The notes beneath the pieces are model-generated. The model saw only the letters and a program-made list of their open reading frames with translations. It had not been told where the DNA came from and searched no databases. The position numbers and the translations under genes were made by a program. From Halichondria panicea (lineage: Eukaryota; Porifera; Demospongiae; Suberitida; Halichondriidae), in NCBI RefSeq assembly GCF_963675165.1, contig NC_087380.1, forward strand, positions 4,710,571 through 4,774,570: a stretch of DNA of 64,000 nucleotides. Reading direction: 5' to 3'. Of this stretch, positions 36,588-47,283 are shown in pieces; positions within the stretch are counted from its first letter, which is position 1, and each line of letters starts with the position of its first letter.

Positions 36588-38412
36588 AGTGCAACAAGGC
36601 ATTCTTGGACACAACCACAAGCTTCAAACTTTGTGTAGGACTTAAGGTACTTCAAACCTAAACTTTGGCTGATTCAGTTTCCATGGTAACCACTTTCTAC
36701 GAATAATATATCAAAACCACTGTTTTTGTATCTACTTTAATACATTAACAATCTACACCTTCCTCCTTTTAGACACAGAAAAAATTTTTTGGGCTCAATT
36801 GTGAGAGTTACAGATATAAATAATAATTGTATCTCCTCTGTCCTGGTTCTATATTTGTTGAAAAAAACTTATTTTTTGTGGAGAAGAAAGGGAAATCAAT
36901 GATTTTAGATAAAATAAAAAAGATAAAAGCAAAACTTAGAGTAAAGAATGTAGGGACAGTTTCTCACTCCAACCCGTCTGTGCGACTTGTACTGCTTAAT
37001 CTGTTTCCCGCTGAAAATCCTTCGAAATAAGCATGATTTTCTATGGTACTTCCTTATCTAGGGCAGGATTAATCACCTTCCGAAGTGAAGGAAACGAATA
37101 ATTACAATGTGCTTTTGAGTACACCCGCTCGATCGGTGGGATTAAGTTCACAGTGAAACTAGGTAGGAAAGTAAGGTATGTCCTTTCTAGAAAATGCAAA
37201 ACTTTAGGCTTTTCATTTTTAAAGTCATCATGACCCTTTAGTATCTGTTTCATGTCAGCTGCCTTCAGTCCGGTCGTAATAATTCCGCGTTCTTCCAGCA
37301 CCAATTTCATTCCTTTTGGAACACCAACGACGAAGTTCATTTTTTGAATTTTCCCTTTCAAAACAGTGTCTCTCATTACAGGTTGTGCTCCTCCAGGCTT
37401 CGCTCTGCGTCTTCTGCCATTGCCGTGTGACAGCCGAACACCCAAATAATTATCCTCTTGGGATACTTGATATCGGCACGATGACGGAAGGCAAGGGCTC
37501 TGGGATAATGGGGATAATGGTATCTGATTTTATCGATGAGCGAAATGCAATTGCATGCTTCCAAATCTGACATTACCATCAGCTTTGAAATTGGTGAAGG
37601 CAGAGAAGGGTACTGGGATTCAGATAAGATCAAGATGCAAATGAACAATGCAGGTTGATTCATCGTGAAAAATCACAACAGTCTTCTCACGTGTATCGTC
37701 ACGTGTATCGGCAGCACACAATGGCACTTCGTTAGGGAAATCATCAGTAGGGAGCTTGCTCGGGATGTAAGAATCCACAGGTGATCATTGTTTTTAAAAA
37801 GTTATTTCTATATTCGATTACGTCAACACGCTCATGACCGTCAAAGTAAGCTGTCAAAGTAAGCTCCTTTGTTTGCCTGCAGCACCGTAAATCCCAGTGT
37901 GTCCAAACCTGTCTCAACCGAGAGAAATCCAGCCTCATGGCACGGTAGAAGACATTCGTTCACCCACTGACAGAAAGCATATTTGGCTGACCCTTGACGC
38001 TAGCATTTTCTCTAACATACTTGGTAACTTTCATGTTTAAGTCTTTATTCGACCAGAGTAATCCTCGGCGTTGATATCGGCCTTGCATGTTCTCTTTGAT
38101 CTCTGTACCATTATCAAAATACCACGTTCGGATTGTCTTTTCTGACTTGCCCATCATTATAGAAGTGTACTCAGCTGCGGTTGTTGCATTGACCCTGAGA
38201 AGAGCCTTCAAGTGAAAGTCAAGGAGGGAAATTGTGTCATCTCGATCCAAGGATAAAACCCACTCTTCCAAAAATGTTTCCAGCTTTAGGTTTGGGTTCT
38301 GTTCTATTTCAATGGCTGGATCATAATCTTGATCACTTGAGTCAGTTCCAGAGCCAATAGAGAAGAGAAGAAGATGGCTGGGAAGTATTGGGAAGTATCG
38401 GCTCAGGAGCAC
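36588..38412 (-). pseudogene. Second, older mariner-type transposase copy
   Basis: The left end TAGTGCAACAAGGCAT (36,591) resembles the terminal repeat of the 31.6-kb element. The right end was not found. Minus-strand frames at 37,041-37,445, 37,744-37,938 and 37,960-38,412 match the first copy. One pair is GMKLVLEERGI versus AAMILEERGI, and HDDFKNEK is present in both. The frames carry many stops, and the DDE Glu region is degraded. It is a distinct and older lineage than the nested copy. Confidence 0.7.
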
Positions 38413-38419
38413 TTCTTGA

Positions 38420-39380
38420 TCTCTTGGTAGACTCTCTAGCTAGTATAGCATTAGCTGCCAACTGTCTCTTTCTCTTATTACGTTCTTTCATCATCAAATT
38501 AATAGCTTGGAAAGTGAAATAAAGTAATAGAATGCGTTTCTATGGTAATGATGTCATCTTGCATCACAAGTGATGTCATAAGCCACACATTTTTGTAAAA
38601 ATTTGTAAATTTTTGTGGCCAACTCAAAAACAAGAACCATAGCCCCTATCAAAAATTGGATTGCATGGGCATGTAGATCAAGCAAAAAGGAATTGATTGA
38701 CCCCAAATATGTAGGGACACAGACATGCAGAAAGGTAAAGGCAGCAAAAACAAAAATCGGAAGTACATGCCTTTACTCAATGCCTTCGACACATTTGCAC
38801 AATCACTCATTGTTGCCAATCACTCATTGTTGCTTTTTCAATGTGAGTCAATAGCACCCTGATCACAATCGTCCGTCGTATACTTCTTCTGAGCCAAGGC
38901 ATCCATTGTCACCTTCCGAAACAATGCATGAAGTTTATTGATACAGTACGATGGACAGTACCATGGTTCTTACTCTTACTCCCACTTGAACCACTAACAC
39001 TGCCACATGATGACAAGGTGCATGAACATGATAGAACACAAATACCATTGGTTTCCAGTCTTGTTCAAATCATTATTCAAATCCCGTTGCTCTGTGCTTT
39101 CCGTTGCTCAGTTTGGAGAAACCACATACGCCATACTTTCGAAGCGCACTGTAGTGAGCCCAATTTCTCATGGATGCACCAATGCACCAAGACTACCAGC
39201 AACTACTCCACTTTAATGGCATAGAGAAGTTAGAGTCCCTAGTCTATTGATATCATCCACAAGATGGAGGGAGTACGTGATCAAGGGACTGATGTTGTTG
39301 AGGCTATGGTTGAGGTTGAGGTTGAAGCTGATAGTTGAAGCGAGTCACTGCCAGTTTCAAAATAAATAGGCCCGCTTACT
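38420..39380. other. No supported gene
   Basis: Short frames at 38,615-38,854 and 38,928-39,224 have no recognisable motif. A 17-bp tandem duplication lies at about 38,800-38,833. Confidence 0.35.
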
Positions 39381-39384
39381 TTAA

Positions 39385-39820
39385 CCCTTTAACCGCCACA
39401 GGCCACGATCGTGGCCCGCAATAAGTGACTTTAGGAAGTAGCTCGAACTACGCACATCCCTGTATAGAGGAAGAGCTGTAGAATCACGTGCAATTTAGTC
39501 TAGAATTTTCCAAGCCACGTTGCTATGTTAAAATTTCATTAGCATCTTAGCTATGGCTAGATTGTTTACTTGTGCCGATGTGCTTGAACAGCTTGAGGAC
39601 AGCAATGGCGATGTCTCCTCTGGTGCTTATGAAGGAGAGCTGATCATAGAGCTGATAGTAGGATACCTGCCAAAGGCTACCAGCGACGCTGATGAACTGT
39701 CTGGGACTGATGACATGCATGACACGGACCTAGACGCTAGCTATGGACCAGGACGGCCAGGAGAGGGCTCACTGTGGGACTCTAGCTAGAATATCAGTAG
39801 TGTAAGTATAGTGCAGTGTG
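39385..39820 (+). mobile_element. piggyBac-like family C, left portion
   Basis: The copy starts after TTAA (39,381-39,384) with CCCTTTAACCGCCACAGG and the palindrome CCACGATCGTGG. A start codon at 39,553 opens MARLFTCADVLEQLEDS followed by an acidic, Gly/Asp-rich stretch to 39,789. N-terminal acidic segments are usual for piggyBac transposases, but no catalytic part is present. Confidence 0.6.
39553..39789 (+). pseudogene. N-terminal fragment of a putative piggyBac-like transposase
   Basis: The 78-residue frame is conserved in start and first 15 residues with copies at 19.87 and 41.13 kb. The three copies differ by indels further on. A shared start in several copies is what one expects of a once-coding element, but identity as a transposase rests on TTAA context alone. 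Confidence 0.4.
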
Positions 39821-40137
39821 TACTGCACTATACTGCACTTACTGTGTATATAGTAGGTATCTTCAAGACCAGCTAGCTCACTGATAGTTAACAAACACTC
39901 TCTGGGACAAAAACCAGTCCCAGAAACCACTTACTTCAATATTTCACAAACTTCCTTTCTTCCTTTATTTAGAATAATAGCGCATGCATTGCAGAATGCA
40001 GAGGCTGCAAAAACGCATTGATTTTACAATGACTTCAATGTAAAAGGGTGTGCCAGCTCAGCACAATTTTACTGCGGAAGCTATACAGGAAGTAGTTAGT
40101 GGGCGTTTAAAAAGCAATCAAAATTCCAGGATCTTAA

Positions 40138-41045
40138 CCCTTTCCCTGCTTTAATTAAAAGTGAATATTCGCATATTTTGTTTAAAAAATTTATAACTCA
40201 TGAACCGTATATTAAAAACACTTGTAACAAAGTTCCACAGGTAGAACCGGTCCTGTCGCATTCATGGAATCATCATTGTTGCCTAGCAACCAACCACCAC
40301 CCCACAAATAATAATTGTTAACAAAAATTCACAATTATGTACACAAACAATATTGTATGATGTTACGAAGTGACTGAACACATGATATAAGTGTTCAGAA
40401 TGTTCTCACAGTGACATGGCTCACTCAGGACTCAATCAGGATCTGCAGAAACTTGTATTTGAGGTTCTATCGGCAGACGCCCTTTTCCCGGGAAATATTT
40501 TCTTCACCTACACACAGGTTTACAAGTTTAATGGTGGCTTATGATGTCCACTGTTGTACTAACTAGCCTAAACAAACCTATAGTGAAGCTATCAAGACTA
40601 CAAATGCTACTCTATAGTGACTTACCAGGTTCAGGAAGATGGTCCACCTCAAGTGCGTCTTCCTCAGGATTCTCAGGCTCTTTCTTTTTAGCTTGACCTC
40701 TGAAAGGAAGTTTCCTACCTAGCTATGATCCCAGTCACTGTCCTCTCACTCTACAAGGCCATAGGCATCGATATTCTCACTCTGTAGCTTCCCTAGAACC
40801 TAGAACCTCCCTGACGTTGCACTACAAAGATCTTGTAGCAATTACAAAACGGTCACTTTTCTTTCGACAATTCTGATCGAACCGTACCTCGAAGCAAAAT
40901 ATTAAAAATACCAGGTGGAAGAGCAGCTCAATGTGCATATGCTGGTACCTGCAGTGTGTGCATAGCTCCAACACAGTGTGCACAATGATTTTTTGAAATT
41001 TATCAGTAGCCATGCCGACTATAGTCGGCTAAAGCGGGGAAAAGG
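40138..41045 (-). mobile_element. piggyBac-like family B MITE, complete reverse copy
   Basis: TTAA lies at 40,134-40,137 and 41,046-41,049, with CCCTTTCCC-type termini. It is the best sister of the split copy at 31.2-34.6 kb and preserves the uninterrupted mariner target site. Confidence 0.8.
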
Positions 41046-41049
41046 TTAA

Positions 41050-41428
41050 ACTATTCTAGGAAGTAGCTCGAACTCCTGTATACAGCTCTTCGAACAGCAT
41101 CTTCGAACAGCATCTTACCACACGAAGCTATGGCTACGTTGTTTACTTGTGCCGATGTGCTTGAACAGCTGACAAGGAGAGGAGATAGTAGGATACCGCG
41201 AGGACATGGACCTAGACGCTAGCGCTATGGACCAGGGCGGTGAAAGACCAGGAGAGGGCTCACTGTGTGACTCTGGTAAGTAGTATAGTATAGCTAGAGT
41301 GTAAGTAGCTAAAATAGAATTAGCAGATCGTTCACAGAGCCCCACCTTCTCTCTGATGTCAACAGTGTGCTGGAAGTGGGTCACTGTCCAACGATGACCG
41401 AGATAAACTTCCTGATGACAAAAGTGAC
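41050..41428 (+). repeat. piggyBac-like family C copy, left half (target of the 13.9-kb element)
   Basis: It includes the MATLFTCADVLEQL start (about 41,130) and continues to AAGTGAC at 41,422-41,428. The other half resumes at 55,321. Joining the two halves recreates the sequence found uninterrupted near 15,650-15,700, apart from small indels. Confidence 0.7.
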
Positions 41429-41507
41429 CACCCAGTTCGGAAACCTTTTCCCAGTGGCTTACTGGAATACCGGAAGAACCTAAGCACTGCGGTACTGGGT
41501 TTAGGTT
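41428..41507 (+). repeat. Left terminal inverted repeat, 80 bp
   Basis: Exact reverse complement of 55,238-55,317. Its inner edge reads ACTGGGTTTAGGTT. Confidence 0.95.
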
Positions 41508-41513
41508 CTCAAT

Positions 41514-41563
41514 AGCCTCGATTCCAGGCCGCTCTCAATTGAGAAAGGGCTGGGATCGAGGCT
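41514..41563. repeat. Subterminal 50-bp near-perfect palindrome
   Basis: AGCCTCGATTCC...CTCTCAATTGAG...GGGATCGAGGCT folds on itself with a few mismatches. It sits just inside the left terminal repeat, where transposase accessory sites often occur. No counterpart is seen at the right end. Confidence 0.65.
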
Positions 41564-41699
41564 AAGTTCTGCATGCAGACCAGCCCCTCCCCTTACTTAA
41601 AAGAAGACTTTTAAGGGTTATTCAACCACATGTAGATATAGCCATCAAGGTGCCTTTCTTTCACTGCACTCATTGTCGGTTTTACCTGTGACTATTTCT

Positions 41700-44502
41700 A
41701 TGGAGGCTGTAAGATGTGCCCCTTTCTCCACTTCAACAACTACAATATTGCTGTCGCTGTACCGAAAGGGTATGACAGGTTGGGGCAAAAAAAAGCAACC
41801 ATTCCTGGAAATGGCAAAGGACCGTACAGGCCTCAACGAGAAGCAGATAAGGGTACATTTATTTTTACTATATCATGTACTATGCAGATCTATAGGTAGA
41901 TTTATTACCATTTTTTCACTGAGTGAAGTACGTAGTATTTTTGATGAATTGATTCATGGATGTTGAACAGAACTGGATACGCCGAGAAAACATGAAAATT
42001 AAGCATGGTGGCATTGATGCGGATGAATATGGTCCCTCTGATCAGTACAACATTCCGAAGAAGTCAAGCGGGCCATGGCACCAATTTCGGAAAATCTGAA
42101 GGTATATATATATTAGCGTCATGCATACATGGTCTAGACATATATACATGCATGTATATGACATCCACATACAAACACATGCATTGTCAAGATACTCTAT
42201 TGTTCTGACTCTATTGTTCTGCATGCATGCACACAGGTGGAAAGAGTGCCATTGCAACCGCTGGAAATCCAGGTGTTTTTAACAAGGAAGCCAGTGAAGC
42301 TTATAATAACTTGTCTAGCGATGAGAAACAAGCTCTGAGAGAACGTTCTGAAACGAATGAGCGACTCTCCCATAAAGGTGTCCTAAAAGAAGCTGAGAAA
42401 CGTTTTGGGAAGATTCAGAAGCTGGTATGTTAATTATATATACGTGTATATACGCATACAGCACACATTATAAGTATATTTGAACCACGCAGAGCACCTA
42501 ATTATAAAACCATACCGTATATATAGCGGGTAATTTGGGGAGCCTATATAATTATATTGTTTGGCGATTGAAGTATTATTGCCGATTTTTAATTTGACGA
42601 TCATGAGATCATTATAACTATGTACGATAAAATTGTACTGGGACTGCGTATCTAGGCAATTTTTAATTTTGTCGACCCTCACTTTTGTCGACCCTCACTT
42701 TGATTCGCCAAATCGGCAAATTTACCCCCTATAATTACGCAGTTATATACTCGTCTGGTGCATGCGCATGCAGCTCAGAGAATCATGCAGCCAAGTTGTT
42801 CTGTTATATACAGTAGGTTCTATAGGTGCCCCAGTCCTGTACTGAATGCAGTAAGGTTTTAGGTTCCCCATGCATGTACTCCAGTATAATTATAAGGTTT
42901 TAGGTGCCCCATGCAGTCCAGTTTATGCATACTGCAGTAAGAATTTAGGCGCCCCAATCTAGTACTGCAGTATATATATATATAAGGTTTAGGCCATATC
43001 CCAGTCCATACCCCAGTCCATGCATGCAGTATATACTGCGCAATAAGGTTTTAGGTGCCCCAGTCAAGTACTACAATAAGGTTTTAGGTGCCCCAGTTCA
43101 GCACTGCAATAAGGTTTTAGGTGCCCCAGTTCAGCACTGCAATAAGGTTTTAGGTGCCCCAGTCCAGTACTGCGGTAAGGTTTTTAGGTGCCCCAGTTCA
43201 GCACTGCAGTGTAAGGTTTTAAGTGCCCCAGTCCTGTATATATAATAGGTTTTAGATGCTCCAGTGTCAGTGACTCTTATTAATATTTACAGTTTGATGA
43301 ACTTGATGAACTTGGCTTTCGTGGATTTGGTTTTGCTCTTAGGATGGAGTACACACAAATTGTGGGAACATCAGATGTGTTACAAGCATTCACACCAGAA
43401 GTAATAAATTGGCTTCATGCTGTTGTCACTGTTGGTGAGTCAGCATGCACTGCATGCATGGCAGGCATGCATCATCATAATTATTATCCTTCCAGTATAT
43501 AAAATCTCACTGCATGCATGCATGTATAATATATATAATTATAGTCTATAATTATGTTAATATTGAACCATAATTATTAAATAATTGTCGATGCCAATCA
43601 ATTGAGATTAATTCACAACCAGTGGATAAGAAAGCAAAAAAAAAATCGAAAAAAAAGCTCTCCAAGCTAAGACAGATACTACCAGCAAAAACCAATCAAC
43701 TATTGAAATCAGCGACAGTCCTGTAAAGCCTTGTATGAAAGCATGGATTAAATCACCAATGTTCACGTTACAACAGGAGGACAAAGTCTGCTTGGAGTCG
43801 AGTGTAGAGTGGTTGAATGATCGGATTATCAATGCCGCACAAATTATGCTGAAATCACAGTGCGACAATAAGTTGAGCGGCTGGCAAAATGTCCTCTTTG
43901 AGCAAAGGGCTACCTCATTCAAAATCATTGACGAGGCAACACCTTTTGTACAGATCATCCTCGTTGGCAAGTCTCATTGGGTAACAGTTAGTAATGTGTG
44001 GTGCGATACCAGTACATTGAAAGTGTACGACAGTATGTACAGTGACATCAGCTCTGCTACAATTGAACAAATTTGTAGTTTCTGGCGTTGCTCAACAAGG
44101 TCTGCTACGTTTTGCTTAATGAACGTGCAAAAGCAGCTAAATTGTAGTGATTGCGGTGTGTTTGCCATTGCGTATGCCACGGAATTGGTACATAGCACTG
44201 ATCCACTTTTAGCACATAGAAATGTGGACTTGATGCGTACACACTTGAAGGATGGTTTTATTAAAGGGAACCTAGATTGTTTCCCTCAAACACGTCAAAG
44301 GAGAGTACCTGCATCTAACCTCTATCGAAAAATTGTTACGGTTGAGTTGTACTGCCATTGCAAGCAGCCAAATAATCGAAGTAAACCCATGATTAGATGT
44401 GATAGTTGTAAAATGTGGTTCCACAAGAAGTGTGTGGGTATTAGCCCCGATGAGTCGTTCCAGAAACGCAAATGGTTTTGTTCAAGCCAGTGTACTGATT
44501 AG
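41700..44502 (+). CDS. Ulp1/SENP-type protease with homeodomain-like and HMG-like N-terminus and C-terminal PHD finger
   Basis: Five exons join with GT-AG introns: 41,700-41,852, 41,971-42,101, 42,237-42,424, 43,293-43,434 and 43,623-44,502. Exons 1-2 give TGLNEKQIR then NWIRRENMK, like a homeodomain recognition helix. Exons 2-3 (GPWHQFRK...AYNNLSSDEKQAL) resemble an HMG box. The last exon has the protease triad: SHWVTVSN (His), VYDSMYSD (Asp) and NCSDCGVFAIA (Cys). A PHD finger follows (CHCKQPNNRSKPMIRCDSC...WFC). Two one-base homopolymer shifts (A-run near 42,094 and A-run near 43,650) must be bridged. These are either decay or assembly errors. Likely role: removing SUMO-like modifiers for the transposon. 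Confidence 0.75.
42820..43275 (+). repeat. Intronic minisatellite, about 14 units of 30 bp
   Basis: The unit is AAGGTTTTAGGTGCCCCAGT followed by CCAGTACTGCAAT. It fills most of the intron between exons 3 and 4 of the protease gene. Units are near-identical between 43,045 and 43,210 and more diverged towards 42,820. Confidence 0.85.
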
Positions 44503-44830
44503 TATGTACTGTTATAGTGATGTTGACACTGTATGGTACTGCATGCATGAATATTATTATGCTACATCTATTAGAAATAATTATATGCCATGAATGTGAA
44601 GTCATAATTATTGTGATTAAATGGTTACTTGATAGCTACTAATATGCACATGCATGACATGGAATAATTAAGAGACACAAAGTACAGCATAATCAGCTGC
44701 AAGCATTTAACAGCATTATTGCATGGCAGTATACTATTACACTCTATAGGTACAAACTATCGCATCTTAGACAAAATTTGCATATTCAAGCTTTGAAGTG
44801 GCCACTGCTAATGAGGTGTCTATCCAACTA

Positions 44831-44882
44831 AGAAACCTGCTAGCAGGTCACTATCTGAGTTAGTGACCTGCTAGCAGGTTTC
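44831..44882. repeat. Hairpin between the convergent protease and recombinase genes
   Basis: Arms AGAAACCTGCTAGCAGGTCA and complement surround a short loop. The left flank reads CTATCCAACTAAGAAACCT. The same motif (with G for the second A of CCAA) ends the larger hairpin at 46,692-46,862, so the two hairpins bracket the recombinase gene. Confidence 0.75.
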
Positions 44883-44971
44883 TAACTAGTACCCACAGGT
44901 TTCTAACTAAAACCACAGATGCATGAATATAATTAAAATCAGACAGATTACAATCATTTTTAAGCACAAAA

Positions 44972-46610
44972 TTAATTAGAAGACAAATTGATTGTTATAT
45001 TAGTTCCACCAGAAATAGAAATAGTAGGCAGCATGGTCTTCTGAGCAGTTTCGGTTTCTTTGCTTTTCTGAACAGGTTCAGCAGGCTCAGCAAAAGATCG
45101 CACATCATCAAGGCATTTTCGCTTTGGCACAGACTTCGTGTTAAGAACGTCAGATGTTATTTCCTTCAGCTTGTTGGAAGCCCTTTTGTATGCTCTGACC
45201 CCGTCTGTGCTTGAATGGCCAGCCTACTCATGATGAGTTGTTCGTCAATTTGTGCATCAAACAATCTTGTTGCCAAAGCAGCTCGCAGAGAATGGTTAGT
45301 GTAATGACCACTAAATCCCGCATCTTGCATCAAATTAGAAACAACTTTAGAGAGAAGATTATGCCCGAGGGGAGTGACAGAATACCATACATTTCCTTTG
45401 GGTGAGCGCAAAGGGGTCAGGTAAAACGCATTATTAGGCCTCTTCTCAGGACATTTGGAATTATACAACTTGAACAATCTTACAACACACCTATGTGGGC
45501 TGTCTTTGTTTGCATATTGAACTACCTCTTTTGGCTTCTTCTTTCTGTCGGCCAGGCCTCCTTGATTTGTTTTAGAGACATCTTCTTGATAGACCAAATA
45601 AGGACGATTCCCTGGGGGCTCAAAAAGCTGAATTTGTGCTGGAGAATGCCTTAAGCGACGATGCTCATTGCTACTGCGTAGAGCGAACAAAAGTCCACAC
45701 TGATACACTAATGTGTTTAGTAGAACATTCGGGGTATGGTCCCCTAGAAGCTTCCTTTCCCAGAGAACCTCTTCTTGCTCTAATGTAATCGGCTGAGCTT
45801 GCTTTTTGCTGACATAGTTCCCAGTAGCATTTAAGCGTTTCATTTCACCGTCAAGAGTACTTCGAAAGTCGTGCAAGGCAGGGTCAACGTCTGGCCTTCC
45901 ATTCTCTTTGAGGTGACGCTGTAACCCACAAATTAGTTGGTATAAAGTGTTAGGAGGGTAAGGTTGTTTACATCTTTGTTTCCTTACTTCTAAAACGAAT
46001 CTTGAAAGCCAAAAATTCATTTCTGCCACTGTTAGGTCATTGATAGAGGTGCTGAATGCGTTTTCTCCAGCTAGTAGCGCTTTATTTCTTGACATAGCCC
46101 AGTCAATCCATAACTTGACAGCCCATTGTGTACAACTCTTAGTTTTTTGCGGAATGCTGCTTTTCTTAATACTATCAATATATTTTTGTTTTTTTGGGGA
46201 AGCGTAACGAGAAACTGTAGCTGTAGTAGAGACAGCAGTGACAGCAGTGGTGGAAGTAGTACCAGTAGTGGAGTCAAAGCTTGCAGTTTGAGAATTGGTT
46301 ATAGCAGCATCAATTAAATATCGACTTGAGTGAGCAAATCATCACTTATCGGAGGGAAATCCAATAGATTTTCTTCAAATTGGTTCAAATACTCGTCAGT
46401 TTGTTGCGTTGACAGGGCCTTGTAGGGATCGCCCATTTGGGAGCTGGTTACTTGTATTCCAACGATACGGTCATCTGGTTCATCAAAAACTGACTCCCAA
46501 TTAAGTCTGATGGGGTGCTCCGCTCTCCAACTACAAAAGGTACATCCAGGACCAGTACAGTCGTGGCACATTGAGCTAAAATCTTTGGGCTCTCTAAATT
46601 TGAAAGACAT
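44972..46610 (-). CDS. Crypton-type (DUF3504-like) tyrosine recombinase, two frameshifts
   Basis: The frame from ATG at 46,610 (MSFKFREPKDFSSMCHDC, Cys-rich) runs to about 46,314. It then shifts into the main domain: TQWAVKLWIDWAMSRNK, then ALRSSNEHRRLR (first catalytic Arg), then HTNHSLRAALATRLFDAQ-like HxLR block (second Arg). A one-base deletion near 45,223 ends this frame early. The +1 frame continues GHSSTDGVRAYKRAS, supplying the conserved GHS and the nucleophile Tyr, and stops at 44,972. Such enzymes cut and join DNA through a tyrosine intermediate. Crypton-derived host genes also exist. With frameshifts this copy is likely inactive, unless the indels are assembly errors. Confidence 0.75.
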
Positions 46611-46691
46611 CTCTTTTTACTAGCTTGAAACTCTCTTTTTTGCATGAAACTAATCTCATTAAACCTTAAAAATGCATTTTCTAAGCGAGAT

Positions 46692-46862
46692 AGACCATGT
46701 GTAGTACGGCTTCTTAGCTGGATAGTAACCCTGGGAGTGGTTAGTGGCTTCTGCAAGCCACTAATTGTCCTCGGCTGCGCCTCGGGTCAATTAGTGGCTT
46801 GCCTCAGCCACTACACTCCCTCAGGTTTACTATCCAGCTAAGAAACCTACTACACATGGTCT
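46692..46862. repeat. 171-bp foldback element upstream of the recombinase
   Basis: Arms of about 80 bp (AGACCATGTGTAGTA...GGATAGTAACC... and complement) meet at a CTGCG centre. It lies about 80 bp upstream of the recombinase ATG, so it could act in its promoter. Confidence 0.8.
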
Positions 46863-47283
46863 AACTAATACATAAAACTATAACAATTATACAGTGTGTA
46901 TTTTTTATAATTACACATAATTATGTATAATAATTAAAGAACGTTGATCACTTCATTGAAGAATGCAAACTATTGTATAATTATGTGCATTCATACTAAA
47001 CATTCTGACAACAGCATATTATTTGCAAGTGACGTGCATGTGATCATGAAGTGGAACAACCATGCATGCAACGATTGCATAGAAATAATCTAATCATCTA
47101 CATCAATGTCTGAACGATCATTCTCTGAGTCCGAACGATCATCCTCTGAGTCCGAACTATCATTCTCTGAGTCTAAATCAACACTTTCAGAGTTTTCGAG
47201 AATATTAGAAAAAAGTACGGTCACTTTGGAACAGTTATGTTCAACTTCAACCAAACATTTCTTCAAAAGACACACAGCCTACT
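46863..47283. other. AT-rich spacer with an acidic minus-strand frame
   Basis: A minus-strand frame at 47,090-47,275 encodes a SEDDRSDSENDRSD-like acidic tail built from a repeated 24-bp unit. It may be the C-terminal end of the KDZ protein in a shifted frame. I cannot show the junction. Confidence 0.3.

Noticed and set aside
42820-43275. CRISPR-like array of about 30-bp repeats
   Set aside because: There are no unique spacers; units are contiguous, and the setting is an intron of a eukaryotic gene.
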